A stretch of 64,000 bases of DNA from Paraburkholderia sp. Ac-20340 (GCF_017104965.1 NZ_JAAGPR010000036.1:1-64000); one strand, 5' to 3'; counted from the stretch's first letter, positions 25,757 to 33,868 are shown. The notes: generated from the sequence alone by a model not told the origin. A program made the numbers and translations.

Positions 25757-26668
25757 ATGGCAAAGACAAGCAAGACACGACTAGACAAGGTACTTCCTGA
25801 AGTGAGGTCGTGGTCTACGGACAATTGGCCGCTGTCCGGATGGCTGGACGATTACTTGACAGGAAAGGGCAAGGTTGAATTGGCGATTTCCGATCTGTAC
25901 AAGACTGGGATGATCAGCGTTGGTGAGAGCTTGCTTGCCGCGCAAGATGGACAATGGTTGCCTGCAAACCAGCGGATGACTTGCGCGTTCGTGCGGATGT
26001 TGTATTCCGAACTGATTGATATTGAACGTCTAAGCGGTACTGAGAGAACGATTATCTTTGACCTCGACATGGTTACTCAAACTATGCTCGGCGTCATCGC
26101 CATAGGCCAGCCTCAACTCGTCAAGCCGTTCCATCAGGTCGTGTTCGCTGGTCTCGACGGCGGTTATGGCATCCATGATGGGCGTAACCCATCCGATGAC
26201 ACCACGCTGCGCTACGCCGCCTTCGGTCTGTCCATCATCGGTGACTGGCTCGGCGAGCCGCTAGACTTAGATAAACACAAGTTGCCGCGCGATCCCGCAT
26301 GGGGACTGCTGGTCGCAAACTGGCGCGAACCCGATCCGGCAAAGCTGCTGCCCATCCTCATGCAGGCGTGCGACACCCATGTGGAGCGCATTGCGGTGAC
26401 CGGACGTGAAGTCGATGTGGAATCCGCGAAGTATGAGTTCGGCTCCGTATTCGAAGCTGTTTATCCCGCCGAAATTCTGGCCGTGCTGCGCCTGCGCGAG
26501 ATGGAAGGGTTAAGCAATCCAGAACGTATCGATCACTCGCTCATGCAGACGCCCTACGCGCGTATCACCTGCCGCCCTGGCGAGTTGCCTTTGCAGGATG
26601 AACTGCTCGACCGCTTTATCGCAACCGTGCGCCGCCGCGATCCACAGGTGCTGCCCGCAGGCGTTTAA
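25757..26668 (+). CDS. putative immunity protein 1 for the nuclease effector
   Basis: This 303-residue cytoplasmic protein starts 11 bp after the toxin stop, the usual place of a cognate immunity gene. It has no signal peptide, fitting protection against a cytoplasmic DNase. It is mainly helical. The first about 115 residues differ from the second copy (27171-28082) while the last about 150 are identical apart from one residue. The segment with LRYAAFGLSIIGDWLGEP and LLPILMQACDTHVERI recalls PoNi/DUF1911-type immunity proteins, but this needs a profile search. Specificity probably lies in the variable N-terminal part. Confidence 0.75.
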   Translation: MAKTSKTRLDKVLPEVRSWSTDNWPLSGWLDDYLTGKGKVELAISDLYKTGMISVGESLLAAQDGQWLPANQRMTCAFVRMLYSELIDIERLSGTERTIIFDLDMVTQTMLGVIAIGQPQLVKPFHQVVFAGLDGGYGIHDGRNPSDDTTLRYAAFGLSIIGDWLGEPLDLDKHKLPRDPAWGLLVANWREPDPAKLLPILMQACDTHVERIAVTGREVDVESAKYEFGSVFEAVYPAEILAVLRLREMEGLSNPERIDHSLMQTPYARITCRPGELPLQDELLDRFIATVRRRDPQVLPAGV

Positions 26669-26850
26669 CCAGCCAGCACTGTTAAATCATCGAGGGAGGT
26701 TTCCGTGCCAGCCATCATTCGCGTTGGTGATCGTCACTCGTGCCCGCTTCACGGCATGGGTACAGTCTCGACCGGCACCAGCGGCGTCACGGTCAACGGA
26801 CGGCGCGCTTCACTTATTGGCGACAGCACCAGTTGCGGGGCCACTATCGT
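26200..26850 (+). repeat. direct repeat, copy A (immunity 3' half plus PAAR 5' part)
   Basis: About 650 bp here is almost identical to 27614-28264, at a constant offset of 1,414 bp without gaps. It covers the conserved half of the immunity gene and the first about 49 codons of the PAAR gene. Identity stops at the point where the PAAR frame runs into the orphan toxin tip. Confidence 0.85.
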
Positions 26851-26887
26851 GACTTCTCGGTTTCAGCAACAACCCTACCGTCGCTAG
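26705..26887 (+). pseudogene. truncated PAAR-repeat protein
   Basis: A GTG start with a GGGAGG site opens a frame identical to the intact PAAR gene at 28119 (one change, R for A in VNGRRASLIGD) up to GATIVT at codon 49. It then enters foreign sequence in a different frame and stops after 60 codons. The second half of the PAAR cone is lost, so it cannot cap a VgrG spike normally. Confidence 0.8.
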
Positions 26888-27159
26888 CCGCTACGGCCTT
26901 ACTAACGCGAGCGAACACGGACTGGACATGCTGGTAAAGGTGCCCCCCGCCGTCGATCACGGCGCGCCCCCCAACTACCGATGTAATGAGGAGCAGTATC
27001 GATGGGCTACAGGGTGTAGCGCCGACCCGAACGCTAACGTTCTCGGAGGAAACCCTGCTGGTGATCGAGACTAAGGCGACGCTGGGAGGAGCTAATACGC
27101 CGAAACTGAATACGACGCAGGGTGTGGGCGGGGCGGGCGTTCAATGGAATCTCTGGTAA
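26851..27159 (+). pseudogene. orphan toxin tip, degraded copy of the nuclease effector C-terminus
   Basis: From 26853 the DNA encodes LLGFSNNPTVASRYGLTNASEHGLDMLVKVP, split here by position as FSNNPTVASRYGLTN and HGLDMLV, closely matching the effector region YSNNPAIAHRFGLTN...HGLDMLV. A single-base frameshift in a C-run near 26970 changes frame. It then continues TTDVMRSSIDGL, VIETKATLGG and ends in GVQWNLW, matching the effector end GIQLNLW. About 65 residues between KATLGG and the end are deleted compared with the effector. There is no start codon, so it is a silent toxin module placed just before its own immunity gene. Confidence 0.8.
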
Positions 27160-27170
27160 GCAAGCACATT

Positions 27171-28082
27171 ATGGTAAAGACGAACAAGACTCGACTGGAC
27201 AAGGTGCTTCCTGAAGTCAAAGAGTGGCCGTCTGGCCTTCTTCCTCAGTTTGGATGGCTTGACGGCTATCTTGAAGAGAGGGAAAACGTTGGACTTGCGA
27301 CCGAAGATCTTTTTGGAGCAGCCATGCAAGAAGCAGGAAGCAGCTTGCTTGCAGCGCTAGACGGTCGATGGCTAAACGCAAACCAGCACATGACCTCAGG
27401 TTTTGTGCGGATGCTATATGCCGATATGATTGGGATTGCTTTACTCAGGGGTACAGATCGAACCATCGTAAGTGATCTTGATACAGCGACGAAAACGATG
27501 TTCGGCAGCATCGCCATGGGCCAGCCGCAGCTCGTCAAGCCGTTCCATCAGGTTGTGTTCGCTGGCATCGACGGTGGGTATGGAGTCGATGATGGACACA
27601 ATCCCCCACTGGGTTCTACCCTGCGCTACGCGGCCTTCGGTCTGTCCATCATCGGTGACTGGCTCGGCGAGCCGCTAGACTTAGATAAACACAAGTTGCC
27701 GCGCGATCCCGCATGGGGACTGCTGGTCGCAAACTGGCGCGAACCCGACCCGGCAAAGCTGCTGCCCATCCTCGTGCAGGCGTGCGACACTCATGTGGAG
27801 CGTATTGCGGTGACCGGGCGTGAAGTCGATGTGGAATCCGCGAAGTATGAGTTCGGCTCCGTATTCGAAGCTGTTTATCCCGCCGAAATTCTGGCCGTGC
27901 TGCGCCTGCGCGAGATGGAAGGGTTAAGCAATCCAGAACGTATCGATCACTCGCTCATGCAGACGCCCTACGCGCGTATCACCTGCCGCCCTGGCGAGTT
28001 GCCTTTGCAGGATGAACTGCTCGACCGCTTTATCGCAACCGTGCGCCGCCGCGATCCACAGGTGCTGCCCGCAGGCGTTTAA
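27171..28082 (+). CDS. putative immunity protein 2 (paralogue)
   Basis: This 303-residue paralogue of the protein at 25757 follows the orphan toxin tip with the same junction (TGGTAAGC, then ATG 14 nt past the stop start). The N-terminal part differs clearly (KEWPSGLLPQFGWLDGYLEE against RSWSTDNWPLSGWLDDYLTG) while the C-terminal half is nearly identical. It would guard against the toxin variant whose remains lie just upstream, allowing immunity to kin that carry that variant. Confidence 0.75.
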   Translation: MVKTNKTRLDKVLPEVKEWPSGLLPQFGWLDGYLEERENVGLATEDLFGAAMQEAGSSLLAALDGRWLNANQHMTSGFVRMLYADMIGIALLRGTDRTIVSDLDTATKTMFGSIAMGQPQLVKPFHQVVFAGIDGGYGVDDGHNPPLGSTLRYAAFGLSIIGDWLGEPLDLDKHKLPRDPAWGLLVANWREPDPAKLLPILVQACDTHVERIAVTGREVDVESAKYEFGSVFEAVYPAEILAVLRLREMEGLSNPERIDHSLMQTPYARITCRPGELPLQDELLDRFIATVRRRDPQVLPAGV

Positions 28083-28264
28083 CCAGCCATCACTGTTAAA
28101 TCATCGAGGGAGGTTTTCGTGCCAGCTATCATTCGCGTTGGTGATCGTCACTCGTGCCCGCTTCACGGCATGGGTACAGTCTCGACCGGCACCAGCGGCG
28201 TCACGGTCAACGGACGGGCCGCCTCACTTATTGGCGACAGCACCAGTTGCGGGGCCACTATCGT
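27614..28264 (+). repeat. direct repeat, copy B
   Basis: Second copy of the about 650-bp repeat, offset 1,414 bp from copy A. Here the PAAR gene continues intact beyond the repeat end. Confidence 0.85.
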
Positions 28265-28373
28265 GACTGGTTCCTCTTCGACGGTAAACGGGCAGGGCTT
28301 TGCCCGCGTGGGTGACACCACCAGTCATGGCGGGACACTGCTCGGAGGGGATGAAGGTTGCGAGATCAATTGA
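28119..28373 (+). CDS. PAAR-repeat type VI spike-tip protein
   Basis: This 84-residue PAAR protein forms the sharp cone at the VgrG tip. The repeated pattern is clear: VGDRHSCPLHG, GRAASLIGDSTSCGA, GQGFARVGDTTSHGG. It starts with GTG after GGGAGG, and the start matches the truncated copy. It carries no fused toxin, so it would be a plain tip cap for VgrG, with the effector loaded through DUF4123. Confidence 0.9.
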   Translation: MPAIIRVGDRHSCPLHGMGTVSTGTSGVTVNGRAASLIGDSTSCGATIVTGSSSTVNGQGFARVGDTTSHGGTLLGGDEGCEIN

Positions 28374-28388
28374 TTCATAGGAGTCGCT

Positions 28389-28604
28389 ATGCCAGAGGCG
28401 GGGACGACAACGCACACCATTGAAGAGATGCGGCGCATTGCCGGGAGCCGGGGCGGTGCATGTGTGTCGGAGGTCTACGTGAATAGGAGCACCCCGCTCA
28501 CGTGGCGCTGTGCCGAGGGGCATTGCTGGGACGCAACGCCCGCCGCAGTGACCCGTACCAAAGGCACGTGGTGTCCGGTGTGTTTCAGGTCGAGTACCCG
28601 ATGA
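28389..28604 (+). CDS. small zinc-ribbon/treble-clef protein
   Basis: This 71-residue protein contains WRCAEGHCWDATP and, 17 residues on, WCPVCF, the C..GH.W ... WCP.C spacing of small treble-clef zinc domains often repeated in DNA-linked proteins. It starts with ATG after a TAGGAG site and ends one base before the GTG of the next frame. It may be a truncated one-repeat remnant of a longer protein. Function unknown. Confidence 0.6.
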   Translation: MPEAGTTTHTIEEMRRIAGSRGGACVSEVYVNRSTPLTWRCAEGHCWDATPAAVTRTKGTWCPVCFRSSTR

Positions 28605-28605
28605 C

Positions 28606-29199
28606 GTGCTGCGACCACTCGGCGAGCGCTTCCATCAGCGCATCTTTACGTTGCGCGAACGCACGGGCCAACCGGAATATGTTGGTGCACCCCCGCCAGA
28701 CTATCGCTATGTCATGCGGCAGCACGGTGAGAGCACGTGGGACGGCAACGGTCAAGGCTTCGTGGGGAATGCAAGCAAGGCTGAACTCGATGTCGGCCAG
28801 ACCGTGACGCTTAATGCGCCTGTGTCGCCGGAGCTACTCGAAGTGAATTTCGACTCAGGCGGAACGCTGGATACGGCGGGTGCCAAGGGTGGCATTCGCA
28901 TGGTCAAGGCAGCGATGGACCCTATCGAAGCCTCGATTGGAATCACATATAAAGGATGGGAGCCGGGCGTCTACCGCGACTATGACCTGGACGCCGGCGA
29001 TCCTGCGTTGGCTCAAGGGGGAAGCCCTGAGGACATTCAAGCGGCGATGAACCGGGGCAAGGAGACGTTCGATCTGACGCGAGTGACAGACGTCATTACT
29101 GGATGCGATCGCTCCTTGCGACTTGGCGCAACATTCATGGCACTGCACGGCCATAGCACGAGTTGCGGCGCAACGCTGATTTCCAGCTTGCCAGGCTAG
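28606..29199 (+). CDS. unknown protein ending in a PAAR-like segment
   Basis: This 197-residue frame opens with GTG one base after the previous stop, without a clear ribosome site. The first 160 residues match nothing I know (YRYVMRQHGESTWDGNGQG, DVGQTVTLNAPVSPELLEV). The last 15 (HGHSTSCGATLISS) share STSCGAT with the PAAR proteins upstream, also at DNA level. It looks like a chimera formed by recombination inside the island, or the fragment of a larger PAAR-linked protein. Coding is likely but the start is uncertain. Confidence 0.5.
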   Translation: MLRPLGERFHQRIFTLRERTGQPEYVGAPPPDYRYVMRQHGESTWDGNGQGFVGNASKAELDVGQTVTLNAPVSPELLEVNFDSGGTLDTAGAKGGIRMVKAAMDPIEASIGITYKGWEPGVYRDYDLDAGDPALAQGGSPEDIQAAMNRGKETFDLTRVTDVITGCDRSLRLGATFMALHGHSTSCGATLISSLPG

Positions 29200-29211
29200 A
29201 CCGGTTCCGTC

Positions 29212-29304
29212 ATGGAGAAGGACGTCATTCTCGATGCGCTTGCCATGGACCTTGGGGCAGGTCTCGAAACGTCGCTCCAAAATGCAATTTTCAGACCTTT
29301 CTGA
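29212..29304 (+). pseudogene. 30-codon fragment of a possible downstream gene
   Basis: ATG 29212 opens MEKDVILDALAMDLG... for 30 codons to TGA. It follows the PAAR-like end by 12 bp, where an effector or accessory gene would be expected, so it may be the surviving 5' end of a deleted gene. It is too short to assign. Confidence 0.3.
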
Positions 29305-29339
29305 GGGCAATTCTCTCGTAATTAAGCGAAGGTTATCCC

Positions 29340-29759
29340 ATGCCTACGCGAACCGAAAAAGCCGCCTTTGCCGCCCGTCTGCGGGCTGTCATGAGGCGCG
29401 AATCCCTGTCGCTGGAAGGACCCACTGCACTGGCGAACTGGCTCAAACAGCGCAGTCACGGCGCCATTTCCGTATCGCCGCAAACTGCTCACAAGTGGTT
29501 GAAGGGCGCCACCATTCCGCTTCACGACACGCTCGTGTTATTCGCCGAGTTGTTCGACGTCGATCTGCACTGGCTGCAATATGGGCCGGGCCAGCGAGGC
29601 CCGGAATTTCCGCCTTCGCCGCAGCCTGCCACGATGCGTGAGCCGACCATACCGCCTGCGCACGCACACCAATTGCTCTCGAGGTTCGAATCTCTCGACA
29701 AAGGCGATCGCGCATTGGTCGAAGTATTGATTTCGCGGCTGACCAGTTTGCCCGACTAG
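29340..29759 (+). CDS. HTH-type (Cro/C1-like) regulator
   Basis: This 139-residue protein has an N-terminal helix-turn-helix region (FAARLRAVMRRESLS, then TALANWLKQRS, VSPQTAHKWLKGATIP) like phage-repressor and XRE-type DNA-binding proteins, with a W-L-x-G-x-x-x-P pattern at the end of the recognition helix. The C-terminal 50 residues form a helical segment around HQLLSRFESLDKGDRALVE. It ends the island on the plus strand and may be a phage- or plasmid-derived regulator; targets unknown. Confidence 0.75.
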   Translation: MPTRTEKAAFAARLRAVMRRESLSLEGPTALANWLKQRSHGAISVSPQTAHKWLKGATIPLHDTLVLFAELFDVDLHWLQYGPGQRGPEFPPSPQPATMREPTIPPAHAHQLLSRFESLDKGDRALVEVLISRLTSLPD

Positions 29760-29769
29760 ACATCTGCGT

Positions 29770-29958
29770 TCAAACCACCAACGCCACCACCGCAACAACT
29801 GTCATCACGAACGCCACCGCTGCCAACGGCGCCACGCGCAAATCGTCCATCTGATGATGGCAATCCACGGTATTGAATAGCGGAAGAATCAGTATTGCGA
29901 AGTAACCCAGCATGATTTGCAGCGCCAGTAATAACTGGAGCGTCGATTCAACGGGCAT
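29770..29958 (-). CDS. small membrane protein, 62 aa
   Basis: Two hydrophobic segments (about 6-28 and 42-62) flank a short polar loop with CHHQMDD. A GGAGTC site lies 10 nt before ATG 29958. It is the last of five small minus-strand genes. The pattern of a helix ending in LP followed by a D-containing loop and a second helix resembles the other two-helix proteins of the run. No named family is recognised. Confidence 0.55.
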   Translation of the reverse strand: MPVESTLQLLLALQIMLGYFAILILPLFNTVDCHHQMDDLRVAPLAAVAFVMTVVAVVALVV

Positions 29959-30051
29959 GGTGCTGACTCCGCGGTGAAGGGCGGAGTCAGTCTAGTAAGC
30001 GAAAATGCGGCTGTGCATAGGCCGATCGTCAAGCATCGTTAGAGTTGTCGT

Positions 30052-30234
30052 TCACCCGGGTTCGGCGACCAGAATCAATACTGCCATCGCGATCAGGGTG
30101 GCCGTAGCGCAGACCAGCAGCGCTAACGGCCGCCTTTGCAGCATCGCGTCGATAGTGGGAATCAGCATTGGCGTCATGGCGAGCATGACGATAACAACGA
30201 TAAACAACGCCCAGACATTGGTGAGATGCGGCAT
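30052..30234 (-). CDS. small membrane protein, 60 aa
   Basis: Two predicted membrane helices (about 6-27 and 39-57) are separated by PTIDAMLQRRPL. The loop pattern I-P-x-x-D-x-[LM]-[LI]-x-R-R is shared with the protein at 30899, so these are likely paralogues. ATG 30234 is preferred over a GTG 15 nt upstream because it has a GGAG site at good spacing. Confidence 0.6.
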   Translation of the reverse strand: MPHLTNVWALFIVVIVMLAMTPMLIPTIDAMLQRRPLALLVCATATLIAMAVLILVAEPG

Positions 30235-30345
30235 GAGATGGCGCTCCACAATTGGATGACATCCATCGTAGAGCGCGAGCCTGTGACTGCGTATCAGATC
30301 GATCTGATTCTGCTTCTGCTTGAACGGCGCCCGGCCGCTTCGGCA

Positions 30346-30654
30346 TCAAGCCGCCATCGGCGCAGGACTCAGCATCAAAATCACGCTCACGCCATCGGCT
30401 GCTTCGATTTTCGAAATTGCGCAGTCGTTCAGGGCAATATCGAAGGTGCCTTCCTTGAGATGTATCGTTGCGCTGCCGTGAGGATGAAACGTCAGATTCG
30501 TCACGAGGCTTTGCTCGGTTTCCGCGTTTGCGACACGCGAAAGCGCGAGCGCATCGACGAATATTGCACTTACCGGCTTCTGTGCTTCCGGCTGGTCGTT
30601 CTGCCCTTGGGTTTCGGCTTGATTACGTTTGACAGAGGGCTTGCGCTGCTTCAT
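30346..30654 (-). CDS. hypothetical soluble protein, 102 aa
   Basis: A lysine/glutamine-rich N-terminal 28 residues are followed by a compact beta-rich domain (SLVTNLTFHPHGSATIHLKEGTF; GVSVILMLS). There is no signal peptide or membrane segment. Its ATG overlaps the stop of the upstream membrane-protein gene (ATGA), so the two are made together. No family recognised. Confidence 0.6.
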   Translation of the reverse strand: MKQRKPSVKRNQAETQGQNDQPEAQKPVSAIFVDALALSRVANAETEQSLVTNLTFHPHGSATIHLKEGTFDIALNDCAISKIEAADGVSVILMLSPAPMAA

Positions 30655-30875
30655 CGGTTCGACTCCTTATTGCCGGAACGTCCGGCTGTGTCGCGATGAA
30701 TCTTAGGTTTGCGCCGCGTCGGTCGATATCGAAAGAATACGAATTTATCGCTGCCTTTATACCTGGCATATCTGATTAATGGCCGTGAACTGGCTCCGCG
30801 CACGAGCAGCACGGAAATGCCGCCGAAGAAAGCGAAAAACGGAGCCAGGACGCTGAGCACGACGGCAACAGGCAT
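30651..30875 (-). CDS. small membrane protein with basic tail, 74 aa
   Basis: One long hydrophobic segment (about 2-26) is followed by a strongly basic tail rich in R and K (RYRPTRRKPKIHR). An AAGGAG site precedes ATG 30875. It overlaps the 102-residue gene by 4 nt and follows the 63-residue gene by 23 bp. Confidence 0.6.
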   Translation of the reverse strand: MPVAVVLSVLAPFFAFFGGISVLLVRGASSRPLIRYARYKGSDKFVFFRYRPTRRKPKIHRDTAGRSGNKESNR

Positions 30876-30898
30876 GATGCGTTCTCCTTGTGCGGCAC

Positions 30899-31090
30899 TC
30901 AGGCAGCAGGCAATAACGCAGCAATGGCGAGCAGCACCACGGCCAGCGAAACAATGCCGATTCCCGCCGTACGCAAGGCAACACGTCGACGCTCGATTAG
31001 CGGGTCGGAAGACGGAATAAACAGAATCGTGGCGCCTGCCAGAAAGAGAACAAGTAGCAGGACAGCCCGGAATGAAATGGGATAGGGCAC
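30899..31090 (-). CDS. small two-helix membrane protein, 63 aa
   Basis: Helices at about 7-26 and 41-62 flank the loop PSSDPLIERRRVA, which shares the I-P-x-x-D-x-L-I-x-R-R pattern with the protein at 30052. The start is GTG 31090 with an AGGGAG site 8 nt upstream. It is the promoter-proximal gene of the five-gene run. Confidence 0.6.
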   Translation of the reverse strand: MPYPISFRAVLLLVLFLAGATILFIPSSDPLIERRRVALRTAGIGIVSLAVVLLAIAALLPAA

Positions 31091-31587
31091 GATGCGACTC
31101 CCTGAATGAGTTGGTTAAGTCACATCGTAGAAATCCCCGCCACTGACGCCAATCAAAGAAGTTCGAATCTGAGGTCGAACGAGCCCGTCAATACAACGCT
31201 AGGTACGCCAAAAAAATATAAGGATGCCGAATCAATTGACGCGCCAAACGCAGCGACTTATTAATCAGACAAATAAAGCCAAATTAAATTACAAAATCCA
31301 ACCATTGAAATTACATTTTCATTATTCATAACAAAACCCGCCGAAAATCACGCGTTGTAGCTGAAATGCATCAATCGATTGAAATAGTTGGTAACTTCTG
31401 GAATGATAGCGATTCTCATTCCTCGGCCAATCACACGATGGTTGTCCGGGCTTTAATTCAAAAATAGCCAGCCTCGTCGATCCCTGTGCGTTTTCAAGGG
31501 GCCGCCAGCCAGCCACCGCCATCCAGGCCGAACGCGTCTCCTTCGCGCGCTCCACCGGCTGGATCTTCTTTCGTCGCACAGGGAACC
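31091..31587. other. AT-rich intergenic region between small-gene run and TonB receptor
   Basis: About 31190-31340 is markedly AT-rich (long A/T runs such as AAAAAAATATAA and AAATTAAATTACAAAA), unlike the rest of the window, and has no gene. It probably carries promoters for both divergent operons and could be bound by an H-NS-type silencer. The Fur site at 31402-31420 is inside it. Confidence 0.6.
31402..31420 (+). promoter_or_regulatory. Fur box
   Basis: AATGATAGCGATTCTCATT is a 19-bp inverted repeat close to the Fur consensus. It lies 167 bp before the receptor start, so iron-dependent repression of the uptake operon is expected. Confidence 0.75.
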
Positions 31588-33792
31588 ATGTTGATCAGGA
31601 CGCCGCTCGCGAGTGCCCTCGCGCTAGCTTTTGCCTTGCCGTTTGCCACCTCCGCGCTCGCTCAGAGCGCGCCGGCCGTTGCCGCTTCGGACGCTGCTGC
31701 GCCCGCGGCGAGCGCTCAAGCCAAAGCGAAAGCCGACGATAACGGCACGCTGCCCGCCGTCGCCGTTTCCGCCGAGGCGGCGCCGCAGGATTTCCAGGCC
31801 GAGAAGTCGACGGTGGGCGCCAAGACGCCCACGGCGCTGCGCGACATTCCGCAGACGGTGACCGTCATCAACAAGGCGCTGATGCAGTCGCAAGGCGCGA
31901 CCTCGTTCCAGGACGCGCTGCGCAACGCGCCCGGCATCACCATCGGCGGCGCGGAAGGCGGGCAGATCGGCAACAACATCAATCTGCGCGGCTTCACGGC
32001 GCAGAACGACATCTACCTGGACGGCTTTCGCGACCGCAACCAGTATTACCGCGATACCTTCGATCTGGAGTCGATCGAAGTGCTCTACGGTCCCTCGTCG
32101 ATGCTGTTCGGCCGTGGCTCCACCGGCGGCGTGATCAACCAGGTGAGCAAGCAGGCCGGTCTCAAGCCGATCACCGAGGTTTCGTCGACGATCGGCACCA
32201 ACGACCGCTATCGCGCGACGCTCGACGTCGATCGTCCGCTCGGCGATCACGCGGCGTTCCGCCTGAACGCGTTCGGCCAGTCGCTCGGTTCCACGCGCGA
32301 CGAGATGATGAACAAGGACTACGGTTTCGCGCCGACGCTGCGTTTCGGCATCGGCACGCCGACCGAGGTCACGCTGTCCGCGCTGATCCAGCACAACTAC
32401 GATCAGCCCGATTACGGCGTGCAGTCGATCAACGGCCATCCGTTCTCGCCGTCGAAGAGCACGTACTACGGCCTGACCGACGACCGCACGATCCAGGACG
32501 TGCAGACCGTTTCCGCGCGGATCGATCACAAGTTCAACGATCAGTTCAAGATCAGCAACCAGACGCAGTTCTCGCATTCGCTCACCGATGCGCGCGAGAC
32601 GGCGGCGCAAGCCGTGCTCACGGGGCCGCTTTCGACCAGCACGGCGCTCAAGAATGGCAATTACACGTCGCTGCCGCTTTCGGATCTTTATGTGAAGCTG
32701 CAGAGCCACGATCGCGTGATCGAGAACCACTCGATCTACAACGATACGATGGCGCAGTACAAGTTCAACACGGGCTTCGTGAAGCACGAGATGATCGCGG
32801 GCGTCGAAGTGGGCCACGACAGCTACACGAATCAGGCCTACACGCGCAACAATCTGCCGATCGTTTCGCTGCTCGACCCCGTTTATATTCCGACGCCGTC
32901 GAACGTCACGACGACGGTGGGCAATCACGCGGAATCGGGCGCAACGACGCTGGCGGCGTACTTCAACGAAACGATGTCGCTGGGCGAGCACTGGAAACTG
33001 ATTGGCGGTGTGCGCTGGGATCGCTTCCAGGCGCACATTACGAATTCGATCAGTGCTCCGAACTATGCGGCGCAGACCAATACCTTCACCAGCGTGCGCG
33101 CGGGCGCGATCTATCAGCCGACCGACTGGCAGTCGTATTACTTCTCGTACGGCACGTCGTTCGATCCGTCGCTGGAGGCGATGACCGTCACCAATACCAC
33201 GCAAGGTCTCGCGCCCGAGCACACCAAATCGTATGAAGTGGGCGGCAAGTGGGATCTGCTGAACGGCAATCTTTCGGTGACATCGGCGTTCTTCCAGCAG
33301 GAAATGGATAACGCGCGCACGCAGACGACCGCCGGCGAATACACGCTCGAAGGCGATATTCGCGTGCGCGGTTTCCAGGCGGGCGCGACCGGCCACATCA
33401 CCAACAAGTGGCAGGTGTTCGCGGGCTACACGTATATGGACGGCATCGTGCTCAAGGCCGCCGACGGCACCCAGGGCAAGACGCCGGCGAACACGCCGCG
33501 CAATACCTTCACGCTCTGGACCACGTATGCGTTCACGCCGCATTGGGAAGTGGGCGGCGGGCCGACCTATATGTCGTCGCGTTACGCCGCGAACACGAAT
33601 TACGTGCAGGTGGGCGGCTATACGCGTTGGGATGCGATGGCCGAGTATCACGAGAAGAAGTGGGACGTGCGCCTGAATTTGCTGAACCTGACCAACAAGT
33701 TCTACTATGACGCGCTGATCCAGTCGGACGGCGGACGTTCGGTGCCAGGCGTCGGACGCACGTTCCTCGCCACGGTCGATTACCGCTTTTAA
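31588..33792 (+). CDS. TonB-dependent (catecholate) siderophore receptor, Fiu/PiuA-like
   Basis: This 734-residue outer-membrane receptor has a signal peptide of about 24 residues (cut after ALA), a TonB-box region around TLPAVAVSAE near 52, a plug domain (ALRDIPQTVTVIN; LRGFTAQNDIYLDGFRD; GRGSTGGVINQVSKQ) and a 22-strand barrel ending in the required C-terminal F (VDYRF). ATG 31588 is chosen because the signal peptide starts there. With the downstream PiuC- and PepSY-type genes it makes the piuA-C-B arrangement known for iron-catecholate uptake in pseudomonads. Confidence 0.92.
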   Translation: MLIRTPLASALALAFALPFATSALAQSAPAVAASDAAAPAASAQAKAKADDNGTLPAVAVSAEAAPQDFQAEKSTVGAKTPTALRDIPQTVTVINKALMQSQGATSFQDALRNAPGITIGGAEGGQIGNNINLRGFTAQNDIYLDGFRDRNQYYRDTFDLESIEVLYGPSSMLFGRGSTGGVINQVSKQAGLKPITEVSSTIGTNDRYRATLDVDRPLGDHAAFRLNAFGQSLGSTRDEMMNKDYGFAPTLRFGIGTPTEVTLSALIQHNYDQPDYGVQSINGHPFSPSKSTYYGLTDDRTIQDVQTVSARIDHKFNDQFKISNQTQFSHSLTDARETAAQAVLTGPLSTSTALKNGNYTSLPLSDLYVKLQSHDRVIENHSIYNDTMAQYKFNTGFVKHEMIAGVEVGHDSYTNQAYTRNNLPIVSLLDPVYIPTPSNVTTTVGNHAESGATTLAAYFNETMSLGEHWKLIGGVRWDRFQAHITNSISAPNYAAQTNTFTSVRAGAIYQPTDWQSYYFSYGTSFDPSLEAMTVTNTTQGLAPEHTKSYEVGGKWDLLNGNLSVTSAFFQQEMDNARTQTTAGEYTLEGDIRVRGFQAGATGHITNKWQVFAGYTYMDGIVLKAADGTQGKTPANTPRNTFTLWTTYAFTPHWEVGGGPTYMSSRYAANTNYVQVGGYTRWDAMAEYHEKKWDVRLNLLNLTNKFYYDALIQSDGGRSVPGVGRTFLATVDYRF

Positions 33793-33843
33793 GCTGTACC
33801 GTTCGTAACCGGCGCTAATGATGGAGCCACGCCGGTGTCACGC

Positions 33844-33868
33844 AAAGCCCGCATGATTGCGGGCTTTT
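33844..33868 (+). terminator. Rho-independent hairpin after the receptor gene
   Basis: A 9-bp stem AAAGCCCGC/GCGGGCTTT with a 6-nt loop and TTTT lies 52 nt past the receptor stop. It may end most transcripts before piuC or act as an attenuating stop. Confidence 0.85.

Noticed and set aside
31624-33651. Minus-strand open frame of about 675 codons over the TonB receptor
   Set aside because: Shadow of a clear receptor gene; no family features.
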